From: Evansella vedderi
Lineage (GTDB): Bacteria; Bacillota; Bacilli; Bacillales; Salisediminibacteriaceae
Direction: 5' to 3'
Length of the DNA: 64,000 nt
Assembly (NCBI RefSeq): GCF_030813435.1
Contig: NZ_JAUSUG010000002.1
Location: forward strand, 372,001-436,000
Made by a program: the position numbers and the translations under genes. The notes under the pieces were generated by a model. It had not been told where the DNA came from and searched no databases. It saw only the letters and a program-made list of their open reading frames with translations. Shown piece by piece: positions 41,944 through 51,217 of the stretch (its first letter is position 1; every line of letters begins with the position of its first letter).

Positions 41944-44193
41944 TTACCCCTGTGTCGTTTCATTCTCCAACGGTTCCAGTAGCCCCATGTCTAAACACAT
42001 CTGCAGCAGCAGCTTTTTCTCCACTTTAGGAAACTGCATTATAATATGGGTATGATCAACCTTTACAATTTTCCCTCTGCCAAAAACCCGGTGTTTAACG
42101 GTCTCCCCTTCTTTTAATAATTCCTTTTCCTTTATAGCGTTCGGATTGGTAACAACCTCATCTTGAAACTTTTTCCGCTGGCTTATTCCACTCTTCTTCT
42201 TCGTATCAGCCTCTGTCTCTCGCTTTTCCTTTGGAGGGTTCATTATTTTCTTTACATCTCTTACAAACTGAGAGGGGCGAACTCTGACAAAATCTTTGGT
42301 GGAATAGGTTACTAGGACCAATTTCTGTTGTGCCCGAGTCATTCCAACGTAAAAAAGCCGAACTGCCTCTTCCATCATTTCTAATTCTCCATCACGATAG
42401 GAATCGATGTCATCCTGTGACGGAATAATTCCATCGATGAGGTCGATCATGTACACTTCCTTAAACTCTAGCCCTTTAGAGCTATGAAGGGTGGAGAAGG
42501 TCACTACGTTTTTTCCCTTGTTGAACTTGGAGCTCTTCAATAAACCTTCTAAATACTGCAGTCGTTTTGCAAAGTCTTCCATCGTTTCAAGGGTATCGGC
42601 GATCTCCTCTAACGTATTGAGAATTCCATTTAGATAATCCATTTTAAAACCTAGTCGTTCACAGATTTTTTCAAGGACCTTTTCATAACCCAAATCCGTT
42701 CGGATCATTCTAATGACTGGTAGTGGCTTGGCCCCTTTCATCTCCTGAAAGACTTTCTTTGCTTCCTTGAGTTTTTTCACTTGATGCCCTTTTAATTCTC
42801 CACTTGCAAGTAACTGGTCAAAAACAGATAGATCACTAGAAACTAGTTTGAGAGACTCCACCTTACTTTTGGAAATGTATAAGTCCATTTTCATCCCAAT
42901 TCTCTCAAAAATATCTGCTCGCTTCATGTTAAAGCTCATCCTCATGAAATTCAAGATATCTTCAACGACCCAATGGGAGAAAAAGCGATTGTCGGAATCC
43001 TTCAAATAAAAGGGAATACCCGCTCGATCCATCTCATTCATAAGGATGATGGACGAGGAATTGTTCCTAAACAAAACAGCTACGTCGGAGTAATTCCCTG
43101 TTCTTTCCTTAATAGCCTGTACCACATATTTTGCTTGGAATTTATAATCAGTCAGCGTTTGGATCCGTATAGGCTCTTGGGAGGGATTTTCTGTAAACAT
43201 ATTTTTATCATAACGCTGCTTGTTTCTTTTAATAAATTGGTTGGCCACATCTACTATATCCTTCGATGAACGATAATTTTGTTCCATCATCAATATTTCA
43301 GCATCGGGAAACACCTCTTTGAAGTTAAGTAAATACTGAGGTTCCGCAGCTCTCCACGTATAGATGGACTGATCATCATCGGCAACCACACACAAATTAC
43401 CATGTTCCTTTACTAATTTTTCAATAATAGCGTGCTGGACCATGGACGTGTCCTGGCTTTCATCTGTTAATACATAATCATATCTGTTCTGATACTTCCT
43501 TAGAAGATTAAGGTCCTTTTCCATGGCATGATTAGCAATCGTCAGCATGTCATCATAATCCAATAAAAGGTTCGTTCCCTGTGATCGCTTTAGCTTCTCA
43601 TACTCTTGAAAAATCATCTGAGCCCGCGGTACTTCACATTTTACGGAAGCCCACTCCCCTTTCGGAAGAAGTTTATTTTTAATAAAACTAATATAGGTTG
43701 TGAGCTCGTCCATTTGATCTTCCGTTATCTTGTCCCCGACAAGCTGTTCGAAGAGGTTTCGTAAAATCAACTTTTTATTTAGGGGAAGCTGCTGCGGTCC
43801 GTTATTCTTCTTGTTAGCGTCTCCTTCTATCAAATCAAATGTCAATCTTTTTTTATAAAAATATTCTCTCGTTATCTCAAAAGCGAGGCTATGAATGGTA
43901 GAAAAATCAACAGGGGCAAGCTCTGGGAAAAAACGTTGGAATCGATCCTTCATATCCATTGCAGATGCTTTACTGAAGGTAACTCCTTTAATACGAGAAG
44001 GATCTGCTCCCTTTTCCGTAATAAGATAGCCAATTCTCATAATAATGGTGGTAGTTTTTCCCGAACCAGGTGAGGCGAGCAACAGTAATTGCCCTTCCGT
44101 ATGTAGTACAGCCTTTTTCTGAACTTCGTTTAAAGAAACACCAATTTCCTGTTTTTTACGTTCAAAAAACACTTCCCCTGACAGCCTATTCAT
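41944..44193 (-). CDS. UvrD/Rep-family ATP-dependent DNA helicase (YjcD-like)
   Basis: A 749-residue superfamily-1A helicase. Motifs: Q motif SLNEVQKKAV, Walker A ASPGSGKTT, motif II DESQD, motif III DDDQSIYTWR, motif IV QNYRSS, motif V TLHSSKGLEF and motif VI FYVGMTRAQ. The C-terminus ends in a Tudor-like segment (VKHRVFGRGKIVKV) shared with PcrA. Shorter than PcrA in domains 1B/2B, like B. subtilis YjcD. Probably DNA repair or recombination. I start at ATG 44193, after GAGAGGG. Array B2 lies directly upstream, as array B1 does for the other helicase. Confidence 0.93.
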   Translation of the reverse strand: MNRLSGEVFFERKKQEIGVSLNEVQKKAVLHTEGQLLLLASPGSGKTTTIIMRIGYLITEKGADPSRIKGVTFSKASAMDMKDRFQRFFPELAPVDFSTIHSLAFEITREYFYKKRLTFDLIEGDANKKNNGPQQLPLNKKLILRNLFEQLVGDKITEDQMDELTTYISFIKNKLLPKGEWASVKCEVPRAQMIFQEYEKLKRSQGTNLLLDYDDMLTIANHAMEKDLNLLRKYQNRYDYVLTDESQDTSMVQHAIIEKLVKEHGNLCVVADDDQSIYTWRAAEPQYLLNFKEVFPDAEILMMEQNYRSSKDIVDVANQFIKRNKQRYDKNMFTENPSQEPIRIQTLTDYKFQAKYVVQAIKERTGNYSDVAVLFRNNSSSIILMNEMDRAGIPFYLKDSDNRFFSHWVVEDILNFMRMSFNMKRADIFERIGMKMDLYISKSKVESLKLVSSDLSVFDQLLASGELKGHQVKKLKEAKKVFQEMKGAKPLPVIRMIRTDLGYEKVLEKICERLGFKMDYLNGILNTLEEIADTLETMEDFAKRLQYLEGLLKSSKFNKGKNVVTFSTLHSSKGLEFKEVYMIDLIDGIIPSQDDIDSYRDGELEMMEEAVRLFYVGMTRAQQKLVLVTYSTKDFVRVRPSQFVRDVKKIMNPPKEKRETEADTKKKSGISQRKKFQDEVVTNPNAIKEKELLKEGETVKHRVFGRGKIVKVDHTHIIMQFPKVEKKLLLQMCLDMGLLEPLENETTQG

Positions 44194-44292
44194 ATAAATC
44201 CCTCTCATTTTTACATATTAATTCTAGTTCTATTATATAAGATTAACAAATTAAGAACCTACTATGATAGTATCTCCAAAAAATTACCTGTC

Positions 44293-44392
44293 TATGTGCG
44301 GTTTTTGCGGTTCTATGTGCGGTTTTTCAGCTTATATGTGCGATTTTCAGAGCTCTATGTGCGATTTTATACCTTCTATGTGCGATTCGACA
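44293..44392 (+). repeat. 21-bp phased array of TATGTGCGAT words (B2)
   Basis: Five words (TATGTGCGGT twice, then TATGTGCGAT three times) start at 44293, 44314, 44335, 44356 and 44377, exactly 21 bp apart; the last runs into TCGACAAAT as in array B1. The remainder of 44194-44515 has only a terminator hairpin. Confidence 0.93.
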
Positions 44393-44437
44393 AATCCCAA
44401 CAAAATCCACCACACCCCATCCAAGCTCTCCCCTATA

Positions 44438-44480
44438 AAAAAAGCCAGCGTCCTATCTCGAACGCTGACCTTTTTATATT
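44438..44480. terminator. Terminator hairpin
   Basis: Stem GCCAGCGT/ACGCTGAC with A-run before and T-run after, downstream of the 56-residue gene (minus strand). Confidence 0.75.
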
Positions 44481-44515
44481 TTTTCTATGATGTCGTCACT
44501 ATGAAGTATGTAGGC

Positions 44516-44686
44516 CTAAGAAATACTTTCATCTACTGCATGCTGCCAGTCAGGGAAATGGTAAAGGGCATTTTTCACTAACCTTGGGTGTGTTTTCTTT
44601 AGCTTCTTCTTACTTAATACCCCCATTTCCTCCTTTAACTGTTGAATTTCTAGTAGTACTTCTTCCATGGTCATATCTGCTTCCAT
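44516..44686 (-). CDS. Small helical protein, 56 residues
   Basis: Starts MEADMTMEEVLLEIQQLKEE: an amphipathic helix, then a basic segment (SKKKLKKTHP) and a conserved-looking end VKNALYHFPDWQHAV. GAAAGGAGGTG lies seven bases before the ATG at 44686 and a terminator follows, so it is very probably real. I have a sense of similar short proteins in other Bacillaceae but cannot name a family or function. Confidence 0.68.
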   Translation of the reverse strand: MEADMTMEEVLLEIQQLKEEMGVLSKKKLKKTHPRLVKNALYHFPDWQHAVDESIS

Positions 44687-44868
44687 GAACCGCACCTCCT
44701 TTCTAAAATCATTTTTATATTCTCCAAATCAAGAAAATTAATACACTAAATTTTTTGTATTTTTCGTGAAGAAAAAATTTTCTCAGCACACTGCACTATT
44801 CAGGTATTTCTAAAAATTCATCAGAAAAATAAAAAATACCATCCCCTACATGAGAATGGCACTTTTCC

Positions 44869-45576
44869 TTATGAATTTTCCCTTTCTAATTTCTTTCTTT
44901 TTTTACCTTGGACAAATCGATAGGCTAGAAAAGCAATATAAAGTGGTGTAGCGATATAAATCAAGTAAGGAAACTGAGTATAGGATCCTCTATAGATCAC
45001 AATTAGTAAACACCCAAGAAATATCGTTATAATTGTACCGTATTTAGGAAGTGGCACATCCTTTAAGCTTGGAATTTTTATCCTGCTTACCATTAAAAAG
45101 CACAATGCTGTAAAGATAACGGTCGTAATAATTTCAGGCATTGTATTCCCGAACAATGTTAGTAAAGCCAGTATTCCTCCCGCTGCTGTAATGGGCACAC
45201 CTGTAAAATGGCTCATAGATGATTTTGGTGGTGTCACATTGAAACGAGCTAAACGGTAGGCCCCGAATAAGGGAAATAGACCGGCAACAGCAAATCCCAA
45301 CAAACCAAATTGGAAAAAATATGTATAATATACTAAAAAGGATGGAGCTACACCAAACGTAACGATATCTGCCAAGGAATCTAATTCCTTCCCAAATGTG
45401 CTATCTGCATTCAGCATTCTCGCCAATCTGCCGTCCATACTGTCTAACATCATTCCAATTAATATTAAAATGGCTGCATTATTATACTGTCCGTCAGCGG
45501 CAAAACCAATGGATAAAAACCCGCAATAAAGGTTGGCCAACGTGACCATATTTGGTATGCCTTTCGTTATTTTCAT
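44869..45576 (-). CDS. pssA: CDP-diacylglycerol-serine O-phosphatidyltransferase
   Basis: A 235-residue integral membrane enzyme that makes phosphatidylserine from CDP-diacylglycerol and serine, on the route to phosphatidylethanolamine. The CDP-alcohol phosphotransferase motif is present: SMDGRLAR, eight residues, then GKELDSLAD with the metal Asp residues. About seven membrane helices. I start at ATG 45576 (MKITKGIPNMVTLANLYCG, the typical type-II PssA start). No psd gene follows, unlike the B. subtilis pssA-ybfM-psd order. Confidence 0.92.
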   Translation of the reverse strand: MKITKGIPNMVTLANLYCGFLSIGFAADGQYNNAAILILIGMMLDSMDGRLARMLNADSTFGKELDSLADIVTFGVAPSFLVYYTYFFQFGLLGFAVAGLFPLFGAYRLARFNVTPPKSSMSHFTGVPITAAGGILALLTLFGNTMPEIITTVIFTALCFLMVSRIKIPSLKDVPLPKYGTIITIFLGCLLIVIYRGSYTQFPYLIYIATPLYIAFLAYRFVQGKKRKKLERENS

Positions 45577-45679
45577 GCTACGTTCCCACTCCACTCCATA
45601 CAATAATTTTCATATTTATATATCTATCCTTATACAATAGTATATTTTCTTTTCCATGGCAAAAGTAATCTTTTTTATA

Positions 45680-45736
45680 CTCGAATCCGTTCCAACAGTT
45701 ACTTTCCACTACTTGGAGTTGTCGATAACAATCGCT
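45680..45736 (+). repeat. Degenerate copy of the MITE-like repeat (R-family)
   Basis: ACTCGAATCCGTTCCAAC then TTGGAGTTGTCGATAACAA matches the copy near 63488-63540 (ACTCGAATCCGTTTCAG and CGAGTTATCAAAATAACAA). No gene is evident in the gap 45577-45875 apart from the leader of the next gene. Confidence 0.55.
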
Positions 45737-45875
45737 TTTGTGAAATATTCCTTTATAAAGTACATTAATTTGATTAATGGCTCTCATACTTTTAATATAG
45801 ACGTAAGGAGAATGTTCATACACCATTATCTTATTCTTTTTTAAAGGCATCAAATCTAAAGGAGTTGTTTCACAC

Positions 45876-46181
45876 ATGGAGCCATTGGCAGTTCAGCAAT
45901 GTGTAGAGGTTCATCAGGAGATTAGTCCCATTGAAAAGAAAATTGTAGAGGTTACATACGATATGAAGCTTTATGAAGACAAGATTACCGTAAAGGACTA
46001 TATGTATCCCATCACCTCTATTTTTGACATTTCTTACAGAAAGAAAGAAGAGGACGGAGCAATGGGGTATATTTATTTGCATACAAACAAAGGGGTTCGT
46101 ACCTATTATATAAAGGAAGAACCCTCAGAATTTGTAAATGCTTATTTTAAATTAAAAAGGGAAAGGCCGGAGCTTCAATAG
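45876..46181 (+). CDS. Small cytosolic protein of unknown function
   Basis: A 101-residue soluble protein with alternating charged and aromatic residues, rich in predicted beta strands (KIVEVTYDMKLYEDKITVKD, YIYLHTNKGVRTYYIK) and ending in an amphipathic helix (FVNAYFKLKRERPEL). The strand-then-helix order resembles a PH-like fold of bacterial type, but I see no diagnostic motif. AAAGGAGT lies ten bases before the ATG. Stands alone. Confidence 0.65.
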   Translation: MEPLAVQQCVEVHQEISPIEKKIVEVTYDMKLYEDKITVKDYMYPITSIFDISYRKKEEDGAMGYIYLHTNKGVRTYYIKEEPSEFVNAYFKLKRERPELQ

Positions 46182-46205
46182 CATGGCTTCGACTCACATC
46201 GCCCT

Positions 46206-46490
46206 TTAATGCTTTCTTACAACTTGACTATTATAAACTTCCTCAATCGTAATGTCTTCCTTATCCCCAACTGCCAGCTGGGCTGCTCTAGTAAGTATAT
46301 TTTCTTCGGCAATGGAGGCTAAATACAAGGTCTCCGTTTTCCCTTCTAAGACAGAGTCCGTCTTTAATTCATAATAATGAATGACAGCCTTAATAATTTC
46401 CTTGAGACTATTTGGGTTATTCGGGTCAAAACTCTCTGTGGCAGCGATTGTATCATAAACAAATTGCTGAATGGATTTTTTTCCTTTCAT
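46206..46490 (-). CDS. Unrecognised 94-residue helical protein
   Basis: Starts MKGKKSIQQFVYDTIAATES, preceded by GAGGTGAAGGTG. The frame is open to 46667, but that part is translated repeat R2 and is not credible. The protein is helical and acidic, with SFDPNNPNSLKEIIKAVIHYYE and a central region EGKTETLYLASIAEENILTRAAQ. No family recognised. It lies beyond R2 from the VWA gene on the same strand, so they might once have been one transcript. Confidence 0.6.
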   Translation of the reverse strand: MKGKKSIQQFVYDTIAATESFDPNNPNSLKEIIKAVIHYYELKTDSVLEGKTETLYLASIAEENILTRAAQLAVGDKEDITIEEVYNSQVVRKH

Positions 46491-46569
46491 CACCTTCACC
46501 TCTATGGAAAAATTGTACCGTGATTGCAAAAGAAAAACAAACTTTTGAAAAGGCTCTTTTCTAAAAAAT

Positions 46570-46860
46570 TGTTTTCTAAGAATATAAATTTGGCTTGGAT
46601 ACGCTTCAGGCAGACCAATTACGCCTAAAGGCAGCCCACGTCCTGCGTCTGCGATTACTCGACGCAAACTATTCGAGGAAGCATTTCAGGCCCCGCTTGT
46701 GGGCAACGGCATAATGTCGCCATCCTGGCTCCGCGGGCAACACTTCAGCCTCCTCGGGAAAACCGCCCCACGGTGTCTTCAGTCGTTGCTTTTCCCGCTG
46801 GAGTCGCCGCCTTCCGCTTCCCCAAGCTTATTAAAAAGCATCCAAGTATACGAAAACAGC
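46570..46860 (+). repeat. Long MITE-like repeat with GC-rich interior (R2)
   Basis: Starts TGTTTTCTAA, ends GAAAACAGC. Left core GGCTTGGATACGCTTCAGGC and right core CTTCCGCTTCCCCAAGC match R1, but about 190 bp of GC-rich sequence lie between them. That interior (with CTTCAGCCTCCTCGGG and GGAGTCGCCGCCTTCCGC) looks like a GC-rich intergenic repeat common in Bacillaceae. No gene in 46491-46914. Confidence 0.75.
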
Positions 46861-46914
46861 CTTTGATAAAAAGGCCACCCTTGATTGAGGATCGCTACTG
46901 CCTTTTCCATATAG

Positions 46915-47490
46915 TTACTTCTGCCTTTTTTCTAGGACTGCTTCGGAAATGGTATCGTACATTATTTCAACGCCTTTACTGGATGCTTCAAAGCTGAAGG
47001 CATTTTCCATCGTGATGCCAAGATTATCTGCTTCTCTAGGCGCATCCATATTTGCTCCCATAAAAATAAACTCCCAGCTGTATTTGTCTTGCTGATGCTT
47101 GATGAGCTCCTTCACCTTTTCATAAGAAAACTCTCGACTTGCGTTTTCCATCCCATCGGTTGTGATGACAAAAATAACCTTATTAGGCCTGCGATCCTCC
47201 CTTGTATTATTCAACCTGTGACCTACATCCAAAATGGTTTTTCCAACAGAGTCTAGGAGTGCTGTGCAACCCCTAAGGTAGTACTCCTTCTCCGTCAGTT
47301 TAATTGACCCTGCATCTACACCATTCCACAATACTTCATATTGATCATCGAATAGTACAGTAGTGATAATCGTTTCTCCTTCTTGCTGGCATTGCCTTTT
47401 AACAAAAGTGTTGAACCCGCCAATCGTGTCCCCTTCTAGCCCTGCCATTGAACCACTTCGATCCAGTAAAAAAATGATTTCAGTCAACAT
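46915..47490 (-). CDS. VWA-domain protein with intact MIDAS site
   Basis: A 191-residue protein that is one von Willebrand factor A domain. MIDAS residues: DRSGSM (about 9-14), Thr in GCTALLDS and Asp in ITTDGMENAS. Similar to TerY-type or stand-alone bacterial VWA proteins, which bind partner proteins through a metal ion. No signal peptide. It is divergent from an HTH-like gene 95 bp away, and the pair may form a small regulated unit; partner unknown. Confidence 0.88.
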   Translation of the reverse strand: MLTEIIFLLDRSGSMAGLEGDTIGGFNTFVKRQCQQEGETIITTVLFDDQYEVLWNGVDAGSIKLTEKEYYLRGCTALLDSVGKTILDVGHRLNNTREDRRPNKVIFVITTDGMENASREFSYEKVKELIKHQQDKYSWEFIFMGANMDAPREADNLGITMENAFSFEASSKGVEIMYDTISEAVLEKRQK

Positions 47491-47551
47491 AAATATCCTC
47501 TCCTCCCATTTATTTGATAAGATAATACTAAAGGGATACCAACAATAAATG

Positions 47552-47568
47552 GTCGCTTCCTAAGCGAC
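47552..47568 (+). promoter_or_regulatory. Small inverted repeat between the VWA and HTH genes
   Basis: GTCGCTT-CCT-AAGCGAC, 18 bp before the start of the HTH gene, just upstream of its ribosome site. Possible operator or leader hairpin. Confidence 0.45.
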
Positions 47569-47585
47569 ATTTTGGAGGAAGAGAC

Positions 47586-48083
47586 ATGCTCGATAAAAAG
47601 CTATTGGAAGAGTTAGAAGAGTATATTCGATTTCATACGGATGTGATTGTATTAGAATCGGTAAAATCCTCTGAATATATTTTGGCAGATATGTCTCCCA
47701 TTGAGCTGGAAGATTTCATCGAAAAAAATCGTCAACCTACTTTAAAGGCAGTGTTGTTTAATTATATTGATACAAAAGGGGCAAGTGATTCGGAGATATA
47801 CAAAAAAGCCGGCATTGATCGGAAACACTTTTCCAAAATCCGTTCCAACCCTAACTACCGTCTAGGGAAAAATACCGTCATTGCATTGGCCTTCGCCCTT
47901 GAATTAAATGATGACGAAATGGATAAGCTATTAAGCTCTGCAGGCTATTCTTTATCCAACAGCGAAACTGCCGACCTTATCATCCAATTTCACCTCGAAA
48001 AAAAGATCTATGACCTACAGCTCGTTAATGAAGCCTTGGACTATTTCAGTTTAAAGCCGCTGACAGGTGGGGGATTAAAATAA
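47586..48083 (+). CDS. Putative HTH regulator paired with the VWA gene
   Basis: A 165-residue soluble protein. Residues about 65-125 form a Cro/XRE-like helix-turn-helix region (SDSEIYKKAGIDRKHFSKIR, then NTVIALAFALELNDDEMDKL). The N-terminal 60 residues (LEEYIRFHTDVIVLES) are a separate acidic region, and the C-terminus is helical. GGAGGAAGAGAC precedes the ATG. Divergent from the VWA gene with a short shared control region. I recognise the HTH type but not a named family. Confidence 0.72.
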   Translation: MLDKKLLEELEEYIRFHTDVIVLESVKSSEYILADMSPIELEDFIEKNRQPTLKAVLFNYIDTKGASDSEIYKKAGIDRKHFSKIRSNPNYRLGKNTVIALAFALELNDDEMDKLLSSAGYSLSNSETADLIIQFHLEKKIYDLQLVNEALDYFSLKPLTGGGLK

Positions 48084-48148
48084 TAGGGAAGCTGTCGCCA
48101 TAAAAAGATTGGAGCAAGCTTCCCTAATAAAATGTTGCATTCAAAAAA

Positions 48149-49552
48149 TTATTTAATTCCATAATATCTACATTTATCATAAAAGCTTGTTTTACCTATT
48201 CCTAGTAATTTAGCTGCTTCTAATTTGTTTCCGCTTGTTAATTCCATGGCTTGTATAATAGCCTTTTTTTCTACTTCCTCTATTGTTTCCTTAAGAGGTC
48301 GAAAATGGGATGAGGATAGGTTAACAGTTACCTCGTTGCCAGAGTAGCTTGTGTTTTGTGGCTTTACTTCTTTATCGGTAATATATAAAGGTAGATGGAT
48401 TAATTCAATTCTATTACCATCTAGAACGTTGATCGCCCTTTCTAGAACATTCTCCAGTTCTCGTACATTTCCAGGCCAATTATGCGCCTCGAGAGCTTTA
48501 ATAACTTCAGGAGTTAAGTCTGTGCCATTTCTGTAAAATTTCCTTTCTAGCTTTAATAATAGACTTCTAGAGATGGCTTCAATATCTTCTTTCCTTTTTC
48601 GAAGGGGTGGAAGCTCTATATTTATTACATTTAATCGGTAAAAGAGATCCTGACGGAAGGTGCCTTCTTTCACCATCTTTGCTAGATTTCGATTTGTAGC
48701 TGCTATAATTCGTAAATTAACTGCCTCTGTCTTTTGGCCCCCCACAGGCTGAATCTCGTTCTCCTGCAATACCCGTAATAATTTACTTTGAGAAGTAAGA
48801 GATAACTCTCCGATCTCATCTAGAAAAACTGTCCCCTGATTAGCGACCTTTAATAGTCCTTCTTTTCCTCCCTTTTTTGCCCCCGTAAAGGCTCCATCCG
48901 CATAGCCAAAAAGCTCCGATTCAAAGAGGCTTTCGGGAATGGATGCACAGTTAATAGGAACAAATGGGTACTCACTACGTAAGCTGCTATGATGAATGGC
49001 ATGGGCAAATAACTCTTTTCCTGTTCCAGACTCCCCAGTTATTAAAATAGAGGAATCGCTACCTGCTACTCTTTCCCCTAATATTTTTACGGTAGTGAAT
49101 TCAGCACTTTTCCCTACTAGATCGTTGAATGTGTATTTACTTTTCAATTCGTTTACCGATTTATTTTTATAAAAATTTAATTCTTCCATTAGCTTATTCA
49201 TTTTATTTTTATAAAGTCTTAAGTTATCAGGATCAGGAAACATCACTGTCCCCAATGCTCCCACTAGTTCACCATCAATGATGATAGGGTATCGATTCGC
49301 AATCATTACACTGCCATTAATCGGTTGAAGATTTTCTATTTCCCTCTGACCTGTTTCCAGTACAATGTGCATCCGCGTATTTTCAATAACTTCCTGTACC
49401 GGAAGACCTATAGCTTTATCCATTGATGTTCCTAAGAAATCGCAATACGCATCATCTATATAAGCAATTATCCCATCCCGATCCACTACAACGATTCGTT
49501 CCATGCTAAGTCGAATAATTTCTTCTAACCATTCAAATGGAAGCCTTTTCAT
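48149..49552 (-). CDS. Sigma-54-dependent transcriptional activator with PAS domain
   Basis: A 467-residue enhancer-binding protein. N-terminal PAS (about 10-110), AAA+ sigma-54 domain (about 145-370) with Walker A GESGTGKE, the sigma-54 contact loop GAFTGA and Walker B TVFLDEIGEL, then a Fis-type HTH (AAKLLGIGKTSFYDKCRYYG). Relatives of the RocR/BkdR/AcoR type activate catabolic operons. It lies downstream of gntP on the same strand, after a hairpin. The perfect -24/-12 promoter before scoA (54657-54672) makes the ketone-body operon its obvious target. Confidence 0.93.
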   Translation of the reverse strand: MKRLPFEWLEEIIRLSMERIVVVDRDGIIAYIDDAYCDFLGTSMDKAIGLPVQEVIENTRMHIVLETGQREIENLQPINGSVMIANRYPIIIDGELVGALGTVMFPDPDNLRLYKNKMNKLMEELNFYKNKSVNELKSKYTFNDLVGKSAEFTTVKILGERVAGSDSSILITGESGTGKELFAHAIHHSSLRSEYPFVPINCASIPESLFESELFGYADGAFTGAKKGGKEGLLKVANQGTVFLDEIGELSLTSQSKLLRVLQENEIQPVGGQKTEAVNLRIIAATNRNLAKMVKEGTFRQDLFYRLNVINIELPPLRKRKEDIEAISRSLLLKLERKFYRNGTDLTPEVIKALEAHNWPGNVRELENVLERAINVLDGNRIELIHLPLYITDKEVKPQNTSYSGNEVTVNLSSSHFRPLKETIEEVEKKAIIQAMELTSGNKLEAAKLLGIGKTSFYDKCRYYGIK

Positions 49553-49610
49553 ATCGATTAAAATACCTCCAATCAATTAGACTCTATTATATCAAATTTT
49601 ATAATAAGAA

Positions 49611-49636
49611 GAAGCTGTTCCATTTGAAACAGCTTC
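49611..49636 (-). terminator. Hairpin after gntP
   Basis: Stem GAAGCTGTT/AACAGCTTC between the gntP stop and the regulator start; weak T-run on the minus strand. Confidence 0.6.
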
Positions 49637-49671
49637 CTCCAAATTTTGGAGTCTTTTAGTAAACTTCCTGT

Positions 49672-50955
49672 TTAGTAGATACCCATTGCAGCAAGAGCAA
49701 TAGCAGCTGCAGTAGCGATAATAGGAATAACAATGGCTACTACTGCAATATCTTTATAGCTTTCTTTATGTGATAATCCAGTAATGGTTAAAAGTGTTAA
49801 TACGGCACCATTATGCGGAAGAACATCTAGTCCTCCAGATGATAGGGATGCAATACGGTGAAAGGCCTCCGGACTAATTCCCGTGCTTAATGCAATTTGA
49901 TAATATTGATCTCCTAATGCTTCCAACGCAATACCCATTCCACCTGAAGCAGACCCAGTGGCACCAGCTAATAAGTTAACAGCGATAGCTTCTGAAATAA
50001 GTGGGTTACCTGGAACATTCATGAGCATTTCTGTAAGCTTTTTAAAACCAGGGACTGCTTGTACAACTGTTCCAAACCCTACTGCGGCACTTGTGTTTAT
50101 AATTGCCGTAACAGACCCTACTGCTCCACCATTAATGGAAGGTACAAAACCTTTTATTCTCGAAATGTTTAGTAATAGAATAAGTAAGATACCAGAAAGT
50201 AGTGAAACAACAATATGCCAATCTAATAAATTTAAAGTTAATAAGACCATTAAAAGAGGTAATAATGACAAATAAACGTTCGGCGTATGTTCAACAACTT
50301 TTATGGAACTCTTGTCCTTCGGTTCAACAAAGCCTTCCCCTTTAGCGGTGAGCTGTTTTTCACGCCAAATTAAATAGTAGTAACCACCAAACCCCATAAT
50401 AAGCGCTGCAACGATACCCATGATTGGTGCTGCCATGGCATTCGTATTGAAATAAGGCATTGGAATTAAGTTCTGGATTTGTGGCGTTCCTGGTAACGCT
50501 GTCATTGTGAACGTGAAAGCACCTAATGCAATAGTAGCAGGCATAATCCGTCTAGAAATATTAGCTTCACGGAATAAGGACAACGCTAGAGGATAAACAG
50601 CAAATACTACAACGAATAAACTAATTCCCCCATACGTTAACACAGCACAAGATAGTAATACCCCTAAAATAGCTCGTTTTGTACCCATTAACCTGGACAA
50701 TACAGTGGCAATGGATTTTGCCATTCCTGTATCTTCCATTAACTTACCAAAGATAGCACTTAGCATGAAAACTGGAAACCAGTTCTTCGCAAAGTTGACA
50801 AACCCACTCATGTACGTGTTCGTATAAGCATCTAACAGGTCTAAGCCGCCAGTTAGCGCTACAACCCCAGCTGCTATTGGTGCAACCCAAATGATGGACC
50901 ATCCCATGAATGCGAGGGTCATTAAAACGATTAGACCTAGTATAATTCCAAACAT
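49672..50955 (-). CDS. GntP-family permease (likely 3-hydroxybutyrate or acetoacetate uptake)
   Basis: A 427-residue membrane protein with about twelve helices. GntP-family marks: Gly-rich loops such as GSASGGMGIALEALG, TYGGISLFVVVFAVYPLA and SSGGLDVLPHNGAVL. It is the last gene of the operon whose other genes break down 3-hydroxybutyrate, as in B. subtilis yxjC beside scoAB. I start at ATG 50955 after GAGGGGTG. A leader of about 260 bp with a strong hairpin (50992-51030) separates it from the dehydrogenase gene. Confidence 0.9.
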   Translation of the reverse strand: MFGIILGLIVLMTLAFMGWSIIWVAPIAAGVVALTGGLDLLDAYTNTYMSGFVNFAKNWFPVFMLSAIFGKLMEDTGMAKSIATVLSRLMGTKRAILGVLLSCAVLTYGGISLFVVVFAVYPLALSLFREANISRRIMPATIALGAFTFTMTALPGTPQIQNLIPMPYFNTNAMAAPIMGIVAALIMGFGGYYYLIWREKQLTAKGEGFVEPKDKSSIKVVEHTPNVYLSLLPLLMVLLTLNLLDWHIVVSLLSGILLILLLNISRIKGFVPSINGGAVGSVTAIINTSAAVGFGTVVQAVPGFKKLTEMLMNVPGNPLISEAIAVNLLAGATGSASGGMGIALEALGDQYYQIALSTGISPEAFHRIASLSSGGLDVLPHNGAVLTLLTITGLSHKESYKDIAVVAIVIPIIATAAAIALAAMGIY

Positions 50956-50991
50956 AACTACACCCCTCAATAATCAATATAATAATGGAAG

Positions 50992-51030
50992 TCTCGGCAT
51001 TTGCACACCCTGGTCATACAAGTGCCGAGA
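50992..51030 (-). other. Leader hairpin upstream of gntP
   Basis: Stem TCTCGGCA/TGCCGAGA with an extra inner pair set, no T-run. May separate gntP expression from that of the upstream genes. Confidence 0.45.
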
Positions 51031-51104
51031 TGTTAACTTCTTATCGCAAAACCATATTAAAGCGTGTTCAAAACTCCCATGTCTTTATAGACACCACGAT
51101 AAAT

Positions 51105-51190
51105 GAAAACTATTTTGACTGTGCTAAATTTGGAAGTTGATTTACGCTTCAGGCACTCGCTTCAATCAACTTCGTTTGAAAATAAACAAT
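51105..51190. repeat. Degenerate R-family repeat remnant
   Basis: ACGCTTCAGGCACTCGCTTC with flanking AAGTTGATT/AATCAACTT inverted repeat resembles the core of R1 but has diverged. Confidence 0.4.
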
Positions 51191-51217
51191 GTATTAAAAC
51201 ATAGTTTTCGTATAAAA

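Noticed and set aside
44264-44581. 105-residue protein with MCGF/MCDF heptads
   Set aside because: It is the translation of array B2; no ribosome site, and it runs into a terminator.
46491-46667. N-terminal extension of the 94-residue protein
   Set aside because: The extension is translated R2 repeat; the ATG at 46490 has a ribosome site.
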